From Agathobaculum butyriciproducens (GTDB lineage: Bacteria > Bacillota > Clostridia > Oscillospirales > Butyricicoccaceae): DNA of 64,000 bases. The notes beneath the pieces are model-generated. The model had not been told where the DNA came from and did no database searches. It saw only the letters and a list, made by a program, of their open reading frames with translations. Positions within the stretch are counted from its first letter, which is position 1; each line of letters opens with the position of its first letter. Positions 1-7,833 of this stretch are shown here, one piece after another. Location: contig QEKJ01000001.1 in the NCBI GenBank assembly GCA_003096535.1, forward strand, positions 496,001-560,000, written 5' to 3'. Made by a program: the position numbers and the translations under genes.

Positions 1-1
1 G

Positions 2-223
2 TTCATCAACTTCATGTGCTCAACCGAGGCGGCGATGGCAAACTGGGAGTATGTCGGCTATTCCAGCCCGCAGACCGAGGTCTATAACGAACTGGACGAG
101 GAAATCACCAGCGACCCGTTGTATTTCCCGGATATTACGCAGTATCCGACCGAGGCATATACCAATCTGCCGACGGAAATCAACCAATACTATAATGATT
201 TGTGGGTTGACATCTTAACGTGA
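2..223 (+). CDS. PotD-type polyamine ABC transporter binding protein (C-terminal fragment, cut by window start)
   Basis: The reading frame is open from the first bases and ends at 223, giving about 73 C-terminal residues that begin FINFMCSTEAAMANWEYVGYSSP. This resembles the C-terminal lobe of spermidine/putrescine binding proteins, where a FINF-x-AAM-YVGYSSP/TP segment precedes a conserved acidic stretch and a YPTEAY-like motif. The protein would bind polyamine outside the membrane for an ABC importer; the permease and ATPase genes would lie upstream of the window. It could be a binding protein for another small cation. A GC-rich palindrome at 246-275 follows and may end the transcript. Confidence 0.75.
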   Translation, partial: FINFMCSTEAAMANWEYVGYSSPQTEVYNELDEEITSDPLYFPDITQYPTEAYTNLPTEINQYYNDLWVDILT

Positions 224-245
224 TCGGATATGCACCAACGCAACG

Positions 246-275
246 TACAGGGCGAGGTGACCTCACCCCGCCCTA
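246..275. repeat. GC-rich intergenic palindrome
   Basis: An AGGGCG arm and a CGCCCT arm flank an inner GGTGA/TCACC pair. It is a strong hairpin after the PotD-like gene and resembles the short GC palindromes that end in CTACA or CTACGG elsewhere in the window (12.5, 18.3, 22.4, 39.6 kb). It has no T-run, so it is a weak terminator candidate. Confidence 0.5.
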
Positions 276-380
276 CAAATATCACACCCAGCTAACCCAA
301 AGAAAAAGAACGTATCCAATGAACAGCGCTGATAACGAAGCAATTCAAAATCAGCGCACAAGAGCCGTAAAGACACGAAT

Positions 381-416
381 CCCCTGCTGAGAATATTTCT
401 CGGCAGGGGATTTTTC
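381..416 (+). terminator. Rho-independent terminator
   Basis: CCCCTGC pairs with GCAGGGG, with an inner GAGAA/TTCTC pair, followed by ATTTTT. It sits at the 5' edge of the TnpV remnant and probably belongs to the broken mobile element. Confidence 0.6.
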
Positions 417-420
417 GTAC

Positions 421-690
421 ATCGCCTATTTGAGCCATCGGCGCTATCTTTGTCAGAACAAACGCTGCTTGTATCAGTATCTATTCTTGACCGTTAAGCT
501 GGACGCGCATTTGCATGAGATTGACCATACCGCCAACGAGATGTTCGCTCAGCTTACCAAACAGATGACGGCAGCCGAAGGTGTCACCGAAGCACTCAAA
601 GCAGCTGGCCGGATGGAATGGGTGCGCCGCACGGACAGCATCCGAAGCCGCGTCAGAGAAATCGTCAATTCAGAACTGATTTACAACTGA
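421..690 (+). pseudogene. TnpV transposon protein remnant (5' truncated)
   Basis: The reading frame matches the C-terminal two thirds of TnpV, a small protein of unknown role carried by Clostridia integrative elements. Diagnostic stretches are the HLHEIDHTANEMF segment, QMTAAEGVTEALKAA, MEWVRR and the end NSELIYN. Family members are about 115-125 residues and begin with a KxxGDYLIP region. Here an in-frame stop at 388-390 cuts the N-terminus, and only a TTG at 430 could start the 86-residue remainder. It is read as a broken relic of the mobile element whose recombinase remnant lies near 7 kb. I am confident of the family and less sure that it is not translated. Confidence 0.7.
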
Positions 691-694
691 GTAG

Positions 695-737
695 AACCCG
701 GAGTTCAGACTGCCGTTTGCGGCCTGAACTCCGGGTT
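695..737 (+). terminator. Hairpin after the TnpV remnant
   Basis: AACCCGGAGTTCAG pairs with CTGAACTCCGGGTT around a roughly 15-base loop, followed by CGCTTT. It is a typical terminator placed directly after the TnpV stop codon. Confidence 0.65.
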
Positions 738-767
738 CGCTTTAGGGCAAAATCGTGCAGTATCGGT

Positions 768-814
768 CTAACAAGCAACGGATTTGCCCCAGCAAATCCA
801 ACCCGCAGGGAAAT
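768..814 (+). repeat. Element-end-like repeat, copy A
   Basis: TAACAAGCAACGGATTTG, a 6-base loop, then CAAATCC and CCCGCAGGGAA. The same arrangement occurs inverted at 6755-6803 with a different 6-base loop but the same GGATTTG/CAAATCC stem. The two copies bracket the 6-kb RpiR-GPH-EEP-MgtC segment. Confidence 0.7.
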
Positions 815-839
815 CCCTGTGCCCCTTATTTTATCATTT

Positions 840-1080
840 ACCTGTGTGCAATCTCCACAGGCAAGTCATAATCCGCGCTCTGATGCAGCTTGCGTCCGCT
901 GCACAATGGCTTGCGTTCATACCGCTGACAACACACAGTCGCTCAGAGGACAGCATCTTCGCGGTAAGCATCAGCAGACACATCGACAAAAGCGGAGCTG
1001 TGATGGCCTGAAGATGCCTTATCCTCCGTGAGGATACTATACTTGCAGTCACTTCTGCCACGCCGTCCGCCGCGTTGTAA
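840..1080 (-). pseudogene. Decayed SLH (S-layer homology) domain fragment
   Basis: On the minus strand one frame reads SAFVDVSADAYREDAVL and then hits a stop where a Trp codon would be expected. A second frame continues with DASCIRARIMTCLWR. Joined, they follow the SLH pattern F-x-D-V-x-A-x-A-Y-x-x-A-V-x-W ... C-T-R-A-Q-x-V-T-F-L-W-R. SLH domains anchor proteins to the cell wall. The stop and frame change mark it as a relic of a cell-surface protein. Nothing else coding is visible in the 691-1329 gap. Confidence 0.5.
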
Positions 1081-1329
1081 GCCTGCCGTTTGCAATTTTA
1101 CTCGAACCATTGTTGTCCAGCACGTGCAGCAGACGAACGTTTTTGTCGGTAACACTCTGACCGATAGTCAGCGTGAATCCGTATTCTCGGGTACAACTGC
1201 ACCGGTCGGCGTGATCTTATTGCCTTTGCCGCCAATTACTATCGCTGCAACATATCTCAGCGGTTCCGTGTTCATTCGTCGGCGCTACATTTGCATTTTT
1301 GTTTGTCGAAAGCCGTGTTTTCTCGTCTT

Positions 1330-2166
1330 TTACTCCATGCGGAGCGGCTGGAGCACTTCATTCATGCGCTGAATATTCTGCACAACGCTATCCTTGCGGC
1401 GAACAGCAAGGCTGACATACAGCGAATCGATCAGCGAGAACTGTGCAACACGCGGCGAAACGAAAAGCTGTTCCGGAGAATACAGTTCCAGGCAGATATC
1501 ACACACCTGCTTAAGTGGCGTATCCGGGAAGCCGGTGATGCCGATGGTCTGCGCGCCGTGCTCTTTCGCCGTACGGACGGCGGAAACGATCTCACATGTC
1601 TTGCCGGTGTGCGAGATAGCGATCACGGCGGTATTCGGCATACACAGGCTCGCTTGAATCTGCATCAGATGCGAGTCGGTCAGCGACACCGCACGGAAGC
1701 CGATGCGCATCAGACGGATGTAGAAGTCCTCTGCGATGGTGCCGGATGCGCCGACACCGAGAATGAGGATGTTTTCGGCGCGACTGAGCACATCGACCGC
1801 CTGCACGATCTTCTGGAAGTCAAGCAGCTGGAGTGCACGCTCGAGCGTGTCGATGTTGCGGCCAAACACACTCTCGGAAATGGTCTGAATACTGTCGGTT
1901 TCAGACAAATCTTCGAATATTGTTCGAACTGATTTGGGCGAATACTTCGCGAGCAGCAGCTTCATCTCGCTGAACCCGGTGCAGCCGAGGATCTTGCAAA
2001 ATCGAATAATACTTGATTCTGCGATGCCTAGCTCGGCGGCCATCTGCTGAATGCTGATCGAGGTAATATGTACCGGATCGGCTATGATATGGTCAGCAAT
2101 CCGCTTTCCAACCTTGGAAAAAGTCGCATATTGCGACTGGATTGCAGCATAAACGTTTTTATCCAT
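1330..2166 (-). CDS. MurR/RpiR family transcriptional regulator
   Basis: A 278-residue protein with an N-terminal RpiR helix-turn-helix (about residues 1-78, with SIQQMAAELGIAESSIIRFCKILGC-type recognition) and a C-terminal SIS sugar-phosphate-binding domain (about 110-260, with ILGVGASGTIAEDFYIRLMRIG). Such regulators sense phosphosugars. The start is the ATG of MDKNVYAA because AAAGGTGAG lies just upstream; an ATG eight codons earlier lacks a good ribosome site. It is divergent from the GPH symporter at 2478, and a TGAA-N6-TTCA palindrome lies inside that gene's promoter, so it probably controls the symporter and EEP genes. The effector sugar is unknown. Confidence 0.9.
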   Translation of the reverse strand: MDKNVYAAIQSQYATFSKVGKRIADHIIADPVHITSISIQQMAAELGIAESSIIRFCKILGCTGFSEMKLLLAKYSPKSVRTIFEDLSETDSIQTISESVFGRNIDTLERALQLLDFQKIVQAVDVLSRAENILILGVGASGTIAEDFYIRLMRIGFRAVSLTDSHLMQIQASLCMPNTAVIAISHTGKTCEIVSAVRTAKEHGAQTIGITGFPDTPLKQVCDICLELYSPEQLFVSPRVAQFSLIDSLYVSLAVRRKDSVVQNIQRMNEVLQPLRME

Positions 2167-2273
2167 ACGCTCACCTTTTATCTGTGTCATATTATATTTT
2201 CATTGTAACACAATTCTTCCAGTTTGTGAAGAATGTACAAAAATAAACATTATTCTTTTTGCAAGATGAATTA

Positions 2274-2302
2274 TTGAATTTTATTTCATGCAGTGCTATA
2301 CT
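2274..2302 (+). promoter_or_regulatory. Promoter of the GPH symporter with putative RpiR operator
   Basis: TTGAAT at 2274-2279 and TATACT at 2297-2302 are 17 bp apart. The near-palindrome TGAATTTTATTTCA (2275-2288) overlaps the -35 box and spacer, a usual place for an RpiR-type repressor site. Operator assignment is inference. Confidence 0.65.
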
Positions 2303-2477
2303 TGATTACAGTCAATGGATTAGAGTTCCATTGAAAGGGTAAAAGCTGAAGCAAGAGATTACGTCCGGACAACTTCTCAAACTGCGGTTCCCCGAAAAAG
2401 CACGTTCAGTGCTCGATAAAGGGCCGCGCAGCTCCAACTGGCAAAAAAGAAAAATAAAAAAAGGACTGAGCAAAACC

Positions 2478-3887
2478 ATGGGCAAATCCAGCAACCCGAC
2501 TTTCGCGGGTGATAAGGAATTTGAGAAGATCCATCTCAAAGAAAAGTTTTCCTACGGCCTCGGCGACGTTGCCTGTAACGTTGTCTACGCCCTGACAACC
2601 TCGCTGCTGATTTACTTCTACACCAACGTAGTCGGCATCTCCGCAGTAATGATCGGTACCATCATGCTGTTCTCGCGTTTCTTCGATGGTATTTCCGACG
2701 TACTGATCGGTCACCTGGTTGACCGCACGCATTCCAAGCACGGCAAGTCCCGTGCATGGATCCTCTGGATGATGATTCCGTACGGCATCGCAGCAATCCT
2801 GCTGTTCACCGTTCCGCCTGCTACGCCGATCGTAAAGGGCATTTACGTTTTCATTACTTATAACTTCTGCACCACCGTTGTTTACACCGCACTGAACCTC
2901 CCGTATGCAACGCTGGCAACGCTGATGACCCGCGACACCGACCAGCGCGCCGTTGTCAACCTGTTCCGTACCGGCATGTCCGCCCTCGGCAACATGGTCA
3001 TCACCGCAGTAACCTTCCCGCTGGTTACCCGTCTGGGTGACACCCAGCAGGCATGGATCGAGGTTTCCATCCTCTACGCCATCGTTTCCATCATCATGCT
3101 GTTCATCTGCTTCAAGAACTGCCATGAGCGCGTCAAGGAAGAGACCAAGACCAAGGACGGCAAGAACGTTCCGCTCTGGATGGGCATCAAGCTCTGCGTC
3201 ACCAACAAGTACTTCATCATGTTCTTCATGCTCGCTGTGTTCCTGTCCTTCTATGAGGCAGTTACCGGCACCTGCAACGCATACTACGCACAGTACATTC
3301 TCGGCAACCGCGACCTGCTCGGCGCACTCGCATCGTTCGAGTCCATTCCGCAGATCGTTACCGTTCTTGTTCTGTCTCCGTTCATCGCAAAGTTCGGCAA
3401 GCGCAATGTAGCGCTGATCGGTGCGGTCGTCGCCGTTATCGGCACGGTCTCCCTGTTCATCAACCCGAGCGCCCTCAATCTTGCACTGTTTGCCTGCGTC
3501 ATGCGCGGCATCGGCAAGGGCTGCTTCCGCGGCGTCAAGTACTCCATGCTCGCTGACGTTATCGAGTACGGCGCATGGAAGAGCGGCATCCGTGTACAGG
3601 GCCTGATGGTATCTGCTACCACCGCCGGCCAGAAGTTCGGCTCCGGCATGACCAGCGCAATCTTCGGCGGTCTGATGAGCCTCGTAGGTTTCGCCGGCAC
3701 CGTGACGATCAACGCAGCACAGTCTCAGATGCTGATCGGTATCTACATCATCGGCAACATCATTGCCTGGGGCGGCATCGGCGTTCTGCTGATCTTCTAC
3801 AAGCTCGATAAGATCTATCCGCGCATTATTACCGAGATGAAGCAGCGCGAGGCTGCTGAGGCAGAAAAGGCCGCTGCAAACGCATAA
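2478..3887 (+). CDS. GPH family sugar:cation symporter (MFS)
   Basis: A 469-residue membrane protein with 12 predicted helices of the glycoside-pentoside-hexuronide family (MelB/YicJ/XylP type). Markers are the N-terminal SYGLGDVACNVVYAL, the FDGISDVLIGHLVDRT loop carrying the paired Asp residues that bind cation and sugar in MelB, and the KHGKSRAWILW segment. It would import a glycoside or uronide with H+ or Na+. The start is the ATG of MGKSSNPTF, preceded by AAAGGA; upstream ATGs would add an unrelated basic stretch. It is followed after 147 bp by the EEP gene on the same strand and regulated by the divergent RpiR gene. The substrate cannot be read from sequence. Confidence 0.92.
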   Translation: MGKSSNPTFAGDKEFEKIHLKEKFSYGLGDVACNVVYALTTSLLIYFYTNVVGISAVMIGTIMLFSRFFDGISDVLIGHLVDRTHSKHGKSRAWILWMMIPYGIAAILLFTVPPATPIVKGIYVFITYNFCTTVVYTALNLPYATLATLMTRDTDQRAVVNLFRTGMSALGNMVITAVTFPLVTRLGDTQQAWIEVSILYAIVSIIMLFICFKNCHERVKEETKTKDGKNVPLWMGIKLCVTNKYFIMFFMLAVFLSFYEAVTGTCNAYYAQYILGNRDLLGALASFESIPQIVTVLVLSPFIAKFGKRNVALIGAVVAVIGTVSLFINPSALNLALFACVMRGIGKGCFRGVKYSMLADVIEYGAWKSGIRVQGLMVSATTAGQKFGSGMTSAIFGGLMSLVGFAGTVTINAAQSQMLIGIYIIGNIIAWGGIGVLLIFYKLDKIYPRIITEMKQREAAEAEKAAANA

Positions 3888-4034
3888 CTCAGACATACTC
3901 TGACACTCATTAATCATCTTTTTTCTTCCCTTATATGGCAACAGCCGGCGGAGTCATGTATTCTGCCGGCTGCCCCTTATTACGCATGGCCCTATCCCGG
4001 CGCATAACAAACTTGAAAGGCGTGTAACAAACAA

Positions 4035-5078
4035 ATGGAAACTATGTCCTATGAAAACCGTATCGCCCTCGGCAATCTGGTACCGACGATCGGTCAGTTC
4101 AAGGTAATGGATAAAATTCCGCAGTACCAGCAGTGCGAGGTGCACAATCTGGTCGAGGCACCGGCTGAGGTGCCCGAGGTGCTGCGCCATGTCGTGTTCA
4201 ACATCGAACGTGGTCAGACGCTGCACGAAACCATCGACTTCCTCAACATGTGTCCGGACTTCAAGAACATGGACATCATCTACGCGAACGAGCTCGATGA
4301 CGGCGCGGTCCGCTCGGGCAACTGCAACGTGGCGTATGAGATCGCCAAGTCCATCGGCATGAACTATGCCTATGGTCTGGAGTTCATCGAGCTGGTCAAC
4401 CCGGACGACAACAAGGGTTTCCACGGCAACGCCCTGTTCTCGCGCTGGCCGATCCGCTGGGCGAAGGTCGTTCACATGCCCGAGCAGTACAACTGGTACT
4501 ATGACCGTCAGAAGCGCATCGGCGCGCGCGTTGCCATTGTCTGCTCGCTCGACATCGGCGGCCGGGAAGTCGGCGCGGTCAGCGTCCATCTGGAGAACCG
4601 CGCGGACAGCGAGGGCCGCGAAGCCCAGATGGCAGTCGTGTATGATGAGATCAAAAAGTCGTTCGCGCCGGACACGCCGGTCATGATCGGCGGCGACCTG
4701 AACACCAATACGTTTGACGGCAACGACATCCCGGGCTTCACCAAGCTGTTCAACGACCCGGAGCGCCTTGCCAAGCACATGGCGGCGGTCGAAAAGTACG
4801 AGCGCGTCCTGCCGCAGGCAGAGGAGAACGGCTTCTCCTACCGCGAGTTCAGCAGCACCGAAGGCACGCGCCGCAAGCCGATGCCGGGCGGCAAGAGCAT
4901 GCTGCTCAAGCTGGACTGGCTGATGGCGCGCGGCATGGAATGCGTCGACCACGGCACGGTCTCGACTGAGACGAAGGACTGCACCTGGGCCGAGCCGGGC
5001 AGCGCGCTGGCGAAGTTCACAGGTCCCGAGCTGTCCGACCACAACGCCTGCTGGGCAGACTGTCGATTCGCAAAATAA
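4035..5078 (+). CDS. Endonuclease/exonuclease/phosphatase (EEP) superfamily hydrolase
   Basis: A 347-residue protein with EEP-fold markers: FNIERG near residue 55, a central GNALFSRWPI segment, the GGDLNTNTFDG motif (Asp and Asn at the metal site) and the C-terminal SDHNACWADC with catalytic Asp-His. The superfamily hydrolyses phosphodiesters in nucleic acids, inositol phosphates or sphingomyelin. No signal peptide is seen, so it is probably cytoplasmic. Placed right after a sugar symporter and under the same regulator, it may cleave a phosphodiester- or phosphate-containing sugar; this is inference from context. GAAAGG lies about 13 bases before the chosen ATG; a second ATG three codons on is possible. 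Confidence 0.8.
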   Translation: METMSYENRIALGNLVPTIGQFKVMDKIPQYQQCEVHNLVEAPAEVPEVLRHVVFNIERGQTLHETIDFLNMCPDFKNMDIIYANELDDGAVRSGNCNVAYEIAKSIGMNYAYGLEFIELVNPDDNKGFHGNALFSRWPIRWAKVVHMPEQYNWYYDRQKRIGARVAIVCSLDIGGREVGAVSVHLENRADSEGREAQMAVVYDEIKKSFAPDTPVMIGGDLNTNTFDGNDIPGFTKLFNDPERLAKHMAAVEKYERVLPQAEENGFSYREFSSTEGTRRKPMPGGKSMLLKLDWLMARGMECVDHGTVSTETKDCTWAEPGSALAKFTGPELSDHNACWADCRFAK

Positions 5079-5102
5079 ATACTAAAATCTATTGTAGAAA
5101 GC

Positions 5103-5141
5103 TGCACACGCTGCACACATATTGACAGCGTGTGCACTTTT
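5103..5141 (+). terminator. Rho-independent terminator after the EEP gene
   Basis: TGCACACGCTG pairs perfectly with CAGCGTGTGCA across a 12-base loop, followed by CTTTTT. Confidence 0.8.
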
Positions 5142-5167
5142 TATCGAGTGAGGAGAACCTACATCAA

Positions 5168-5893
5168 ATGAGTGGAATGATACAATACCTGCGCGAACTT
5201 CATTTCGCCTCGGTCGTAGTGCGGCTCGCCCTTGCGATGCTGCTCGGCGGCTGCATCGGTCTGGAGCGCGGACGCAAGCGCCGTCCGGCCGGTTTCCGCA
5301 CCTATATGCTTGTCTGTCTCGGCGCGGCGCTGACCGTGCTGCTCAGCCTGTACGAATTTACCATGGTGACAGGGCCGTGGTCGGATATTTGCGCAGAGAT
5401 CGGCATAAAAACCGACGTTTCGCGTTTCGGCGCACAGGTCATCAACGGCATCGGCTTTCTGGGCGCAGGAACCATTCTCGTTACCGGCCGCCAGCAGGTC
5501 AAGGGCCTGACCACTGCCGCTGGTCTGTGGGCGTCGGCCTGCACTGGCCTTGCGGTCGGCGCAGGATTTTACGAGTGCGTGCTCATCGCATTCGCGATGA
5601 TATTTCTCAGCATCCGCCTGTTCCCAATTGTGGATGCGTACATACAGGAGAACGCGCGTGACATCAATCTGTACATGGAGTTCTATTCGCTCGGGGACAT
5701 CAGCACCATCATCAATCAGCTGAAATCGCAGAACGTGCAGATCTACGACATCGATATCGAGCGGAACAAAAGTGGCGAGGCGCTGCACCCAAGTGCGATC
5801 TTCTCGATCCGCCTCAATGAAAAAATACCGCACACGCAGCTTCTCTCCGATCTGGCGGAGTTGGACTGCTTTTGCGTGATCGAAGAGCTGTAA
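5168..5893 (+). CDS. MgtC/SapB family membrane protein (first of a tandem pair)
   Basis: A 241-residue protein: an N-terminal MgtC region of about four helices with LRLALAMLLGGCIGLERGRKRRPAGFRTYMLVCLG-type sequence and the GAGTI/KGLTTAAGLWASA motif, then a soluble C-terminal ACT-like domain (about 160-241). MgtC proteins modulate ATP synthase and Mg2+ homeostasis in pathogens; in Clostridia the role is unclear. The start is the ATG of MSGMIQYL, preceded by AGGAGA; an upstream GTG lacks a ribosome site. It lies 13 bp before the second copy. Confidence 0.9.
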   Translation: MSGMIQYLRELHFASVVVRLALAMLLGGCIGLERGRKRRPAGFRTYMLVCLGAALTVLLSLYEFTMVTGPWSDICAEIGIKTDVSRFGAQVINGIGFLGAGTILVTGRQQVKGLTTAAGLWASACTGLAVGAGFYECVLIAFAMIFLSIRLFPIVDAYIQENARDINLYMEFYSLGDISTIINQLKSQNVQIYDIDIERNKSGEALHPSAIFSIRLNEKIPHTQLLSDLAELDCFCVIEEL

Positions 5894-5906
5894 GGAGTGG
5901 ACTGCT

Positions 5907-6599
5907 ATGTTATCTGTTTTTGACGGCCTGCGCGACGTGACGACGCTTTCCGTGTTCGTGCGTCTGGCCTGCGCGCTCATCTGCGGCGGCATTATCGGTA
6001 TCGAGCGCTCGTACAAGCGCCGCCCGGCCGGCTTCCGCACGCACATCCTCATCTGCATCGGCGCGGCCATCACCACGCTGACGAGTCAGTATCTGTATCT
6101 GAATATGCACTATTTTACAGATATGGCGCGCCTCGGTGCACAAGTTGTTGCGGGTATCGGCTTCATCGGTGCGGGCACCATCATCGTTACCAAGCGGCAG
6201 CGCGTCAAGGGTCTGACCACGGCGGCTGGTCTCTGGACCTCGGCCATCATCGGCCTCACCTTTGGCGGCGGCTTCTACGAGGGCGGCATTCTCGCGACCG
6301 TGTTCATCATGCTCGCCGAGCTTGTGTTCTCGCGTATCGAGTACCGCGTGCTCGAAAATGTGCCGGAGATCAATCTGTATATGGAATACGAGGACAAGCA
6401 CTGTCTGGATGATGTGCTTCAGCTCTACCGCAGCTACAATATTAAAGTGCTGAACATCCAGATTACGCGCTCGGCAGAAAACGGTGAGCATAACGCCTGC
6501 GCTATCTTTTCGCTGCGCCTGCCGCGCAGCTGCGGCGTAGAAAAGCTACTGACACTTGTCGGCAGACGCGAGGGAATTGTGTCGGTGGAAGAGCTGTAA
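5907..6599 (+). CDS. MgtC/SapB family membrane protein (second of a tandem pair)
   Basis: A 230-residue homologue of its upstream neighbour, sharing GIERSYKRRPAGFRTHILICIGAA, GAGTIIVTKRQRVKGLTTAAGLW and the terminal EEL. AAGGAG precedes its ATG by 9 bases and only 13 bp separate the genes, so they are co-transcribed. The duplication is old because the copies differ throughout. Two paralogues may form a hetero-oligomer; that is speculative. Confidence 0.9.
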   Translation: MLSVFDGLRDVTTLSVFVRLACALICGGIIGIERSYKRRPAGFRTHILICIGAAITTLTSQYLYLNMHYFTDMARLGAQVVAGIGFIGAGTIIVTKRQRVKGLTTAAGLWTSAIIGLTFGGGFYEGGILATVFIMLAELVFSRIEYRVLENVPEINLYMEYEDKHCLDDVLQLYRSYNIKVLNIQITRSAENGEHNACAIFSLRLPRSCGVEKLLTLVGRREGIVSVEEL

Positions 6600-6631
6600 A
6601 CCACACCGAATTTCAAAAAACAGAAAACCAA

Positions 6632-6676
6632 AGCAGTGATGCGCCTCGTATTTGGAGGCTGCATTGCTGCTTTCTT
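6632..6676 (+). terminator. Terminator after the mgtC pair
   Basis: An AGCAG...GATGC arm pairs with GCATTGCTGCT, with inner CCTC/GAGG, followed by TTCTTTCG. Confidence 0.65.
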
Positions 6677-6754
6677 TCGTTTTTACCCGATGTGCCGTCG
6701 CGCAAGATGAAGAAAAATATCGAGTCGCTGCAAAAAGGCAGTAAGGATCACCGT

Positions 6755-6803
6755 AAAATTCCCTGCGGGGCTGGATTTGAACAATCAAATCCGTTGCTTG
6801 TTA
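6755..6803 (-). repeat. Element-end-like repeat, copy B (inverted relative to copy A)
   Basis: On the minus strand this reads TAACAAGCAACGGATTTG, ATTGTT, CAAATCC, then CCCCGCAGGGAA. It shares an exact 18-mer and the following stem with 768-814. The loop differs while the stem is kept, which suggests selection on the hairpin or an element end. Confidence 0.7.
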
Positions 6804-6847
6804 CGACATCTTCTACCCCAAAAACTCAATATTGGCACCATCAAAAC

Positions 6848-6893
6848 AAACCGGAGCGCACAGCTGAATTTCAGGCTGTACGCTCCGGTTTTT
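6848..6893 (+). terminator. Hairpin upstream of the recombinase remnant
   Basis: AAACCGGAGCG pairs with CGCTCCGGTTT, with an inner ACAGC/GGCTGT pair, followed by TTTGCTG. The 6600-7005 gap otherwise holds only this, the terminator at 6632 and repeat copy B. Confidence 0.65.
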
Positions 6894-7005
6894 GCTGCTT
6901 AGATTGGCGTTCATAAAAATTTCTAAAACGGTTTTGTCAGTTTTTGAGGGCAAAGAAGGCCTGTGAACATTATCGGAAATTTCAGCGGCGGCGCGAACAG
7001 GAACG

Positions 7006-7734
7006 ATGAGGTGCAGCATGAACGAGTTATGGACTGAGCAGGGAAACAATTTCCGAATGAATATCAGCGGCACCGAATACGAGGTGAGCACGCATTTTGA
7101 CATCAGCGGCAGGCAAAGCCTGTTTGCAGGTTTGCTTTACTGCCCGGACGGCGGCGCAAAACTTCATTTCTGTGCGTCGAAAAGCCTGAAACCGAATCAG
7201 GAATTTTATCGCTGTGCCAACTACAATTCCGGACGCGAAACATGCAAAATCCACTACACCTGCAACGTGGTGCTGGAGAAAATTGTTCTGGAAGCAGTCA
7301 GCAGTCTGGCGGATTATGTGCGCTGCTATGAGCCGGTGTTTCTGTATTTCCTCGCTATGCAGAATAACGCGGAGCATCAAATAAATTTGAAAGTGTTCCG
7401 GCAGTCCATTGACAAAGGCGAGCAGCGTATCCGGCAGATCGACAAGGCTATTGAAGAACTGTTTGAGGCCTATATCTGTGGAAAAATCACGGATGAGCGC
7501 TTTATCAAGATGACCGCAAGTTACAAAAAAGAGCAGAAGAATCTGACTGCATCGGTAGAGAACTGGAAGTTAGAGCTTAAAAACGCTCAGCAGCAGAAGG
7601 TAAACGGACGCAATCGAGTGAAGGTAGACATTTACTTTACTGCCGTTGGGATGGTAAATATTCCGACCGAAACCGAGATGAAAGCCGCTATGGAGGACAT
7701 CCAGCGCAGCAGCAAGCAGGCAATCACCACATAA
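7006..7734 (+). pseudogene. Large serine recombinase remnant (zinc ribbon, coiled coil and DUF4368-like tail only)
   Basis: The 242-residue frame aligns with the C-terminal half of transposon-type large serine recombinases: a recombinase zinc-ribbon region (about 45-85), a coiled-coil stretch (about 125-195, VFRQSIDKGEQRIRQIDKAIEELFEAYICGKITDERF) and the closing VDIYFTAVGMVNIPTE. The N-terminal catalytic resolvase domain with its Ser nucleophile is absent. The first zinc-ribbon pair, normally CxxCG, reads CPDGG, so one Cys is lost. It cannot catalyse recombination and is read as a decayed relic of the element that also left TnpV near 0.5 kb. Confidence 0.75.
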
Positions 7735-7738
7735 AAAC

Positions 7739-7779
7739 AGCAGCGGCACAGTCCACAAATGTGAAACTGTGCCACTGCT
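7739..7779. terminator. Convergent hairpin after the recombinase remnant
   Basis: AGCAGCGGCACAGT pairs with ACTGTGCCACTGCT, one mismatch, then TTAT. It lies between the recombinase remnant and the end of the xanthine dehydrogenase operon. Confidence 0.6.
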
Positions 7780-7833
7780 TTATAATACTTCGTTATGGGT
7801 GCCGAATTAATCGGATACGTCCCTTTTTCATGC

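Noticed and set aside
2406-3941. A 511-codon open frame antisense to the GPH symporter
   Set aside because: It is an Asp/Glu/Cys/Gln-rich shadow of a membrane protein gene; the plus strand has all GPH motifs and a promoter.
6771-6791. GGATTTGAAC sequence that looks like an antisense tRNA T-arm (possible attachment site)
   Set aside because: The flanks do not form a T-stem or acceptor stem; the sequence is a self-complementary hairpin that belongs to the inverted repeat pair.
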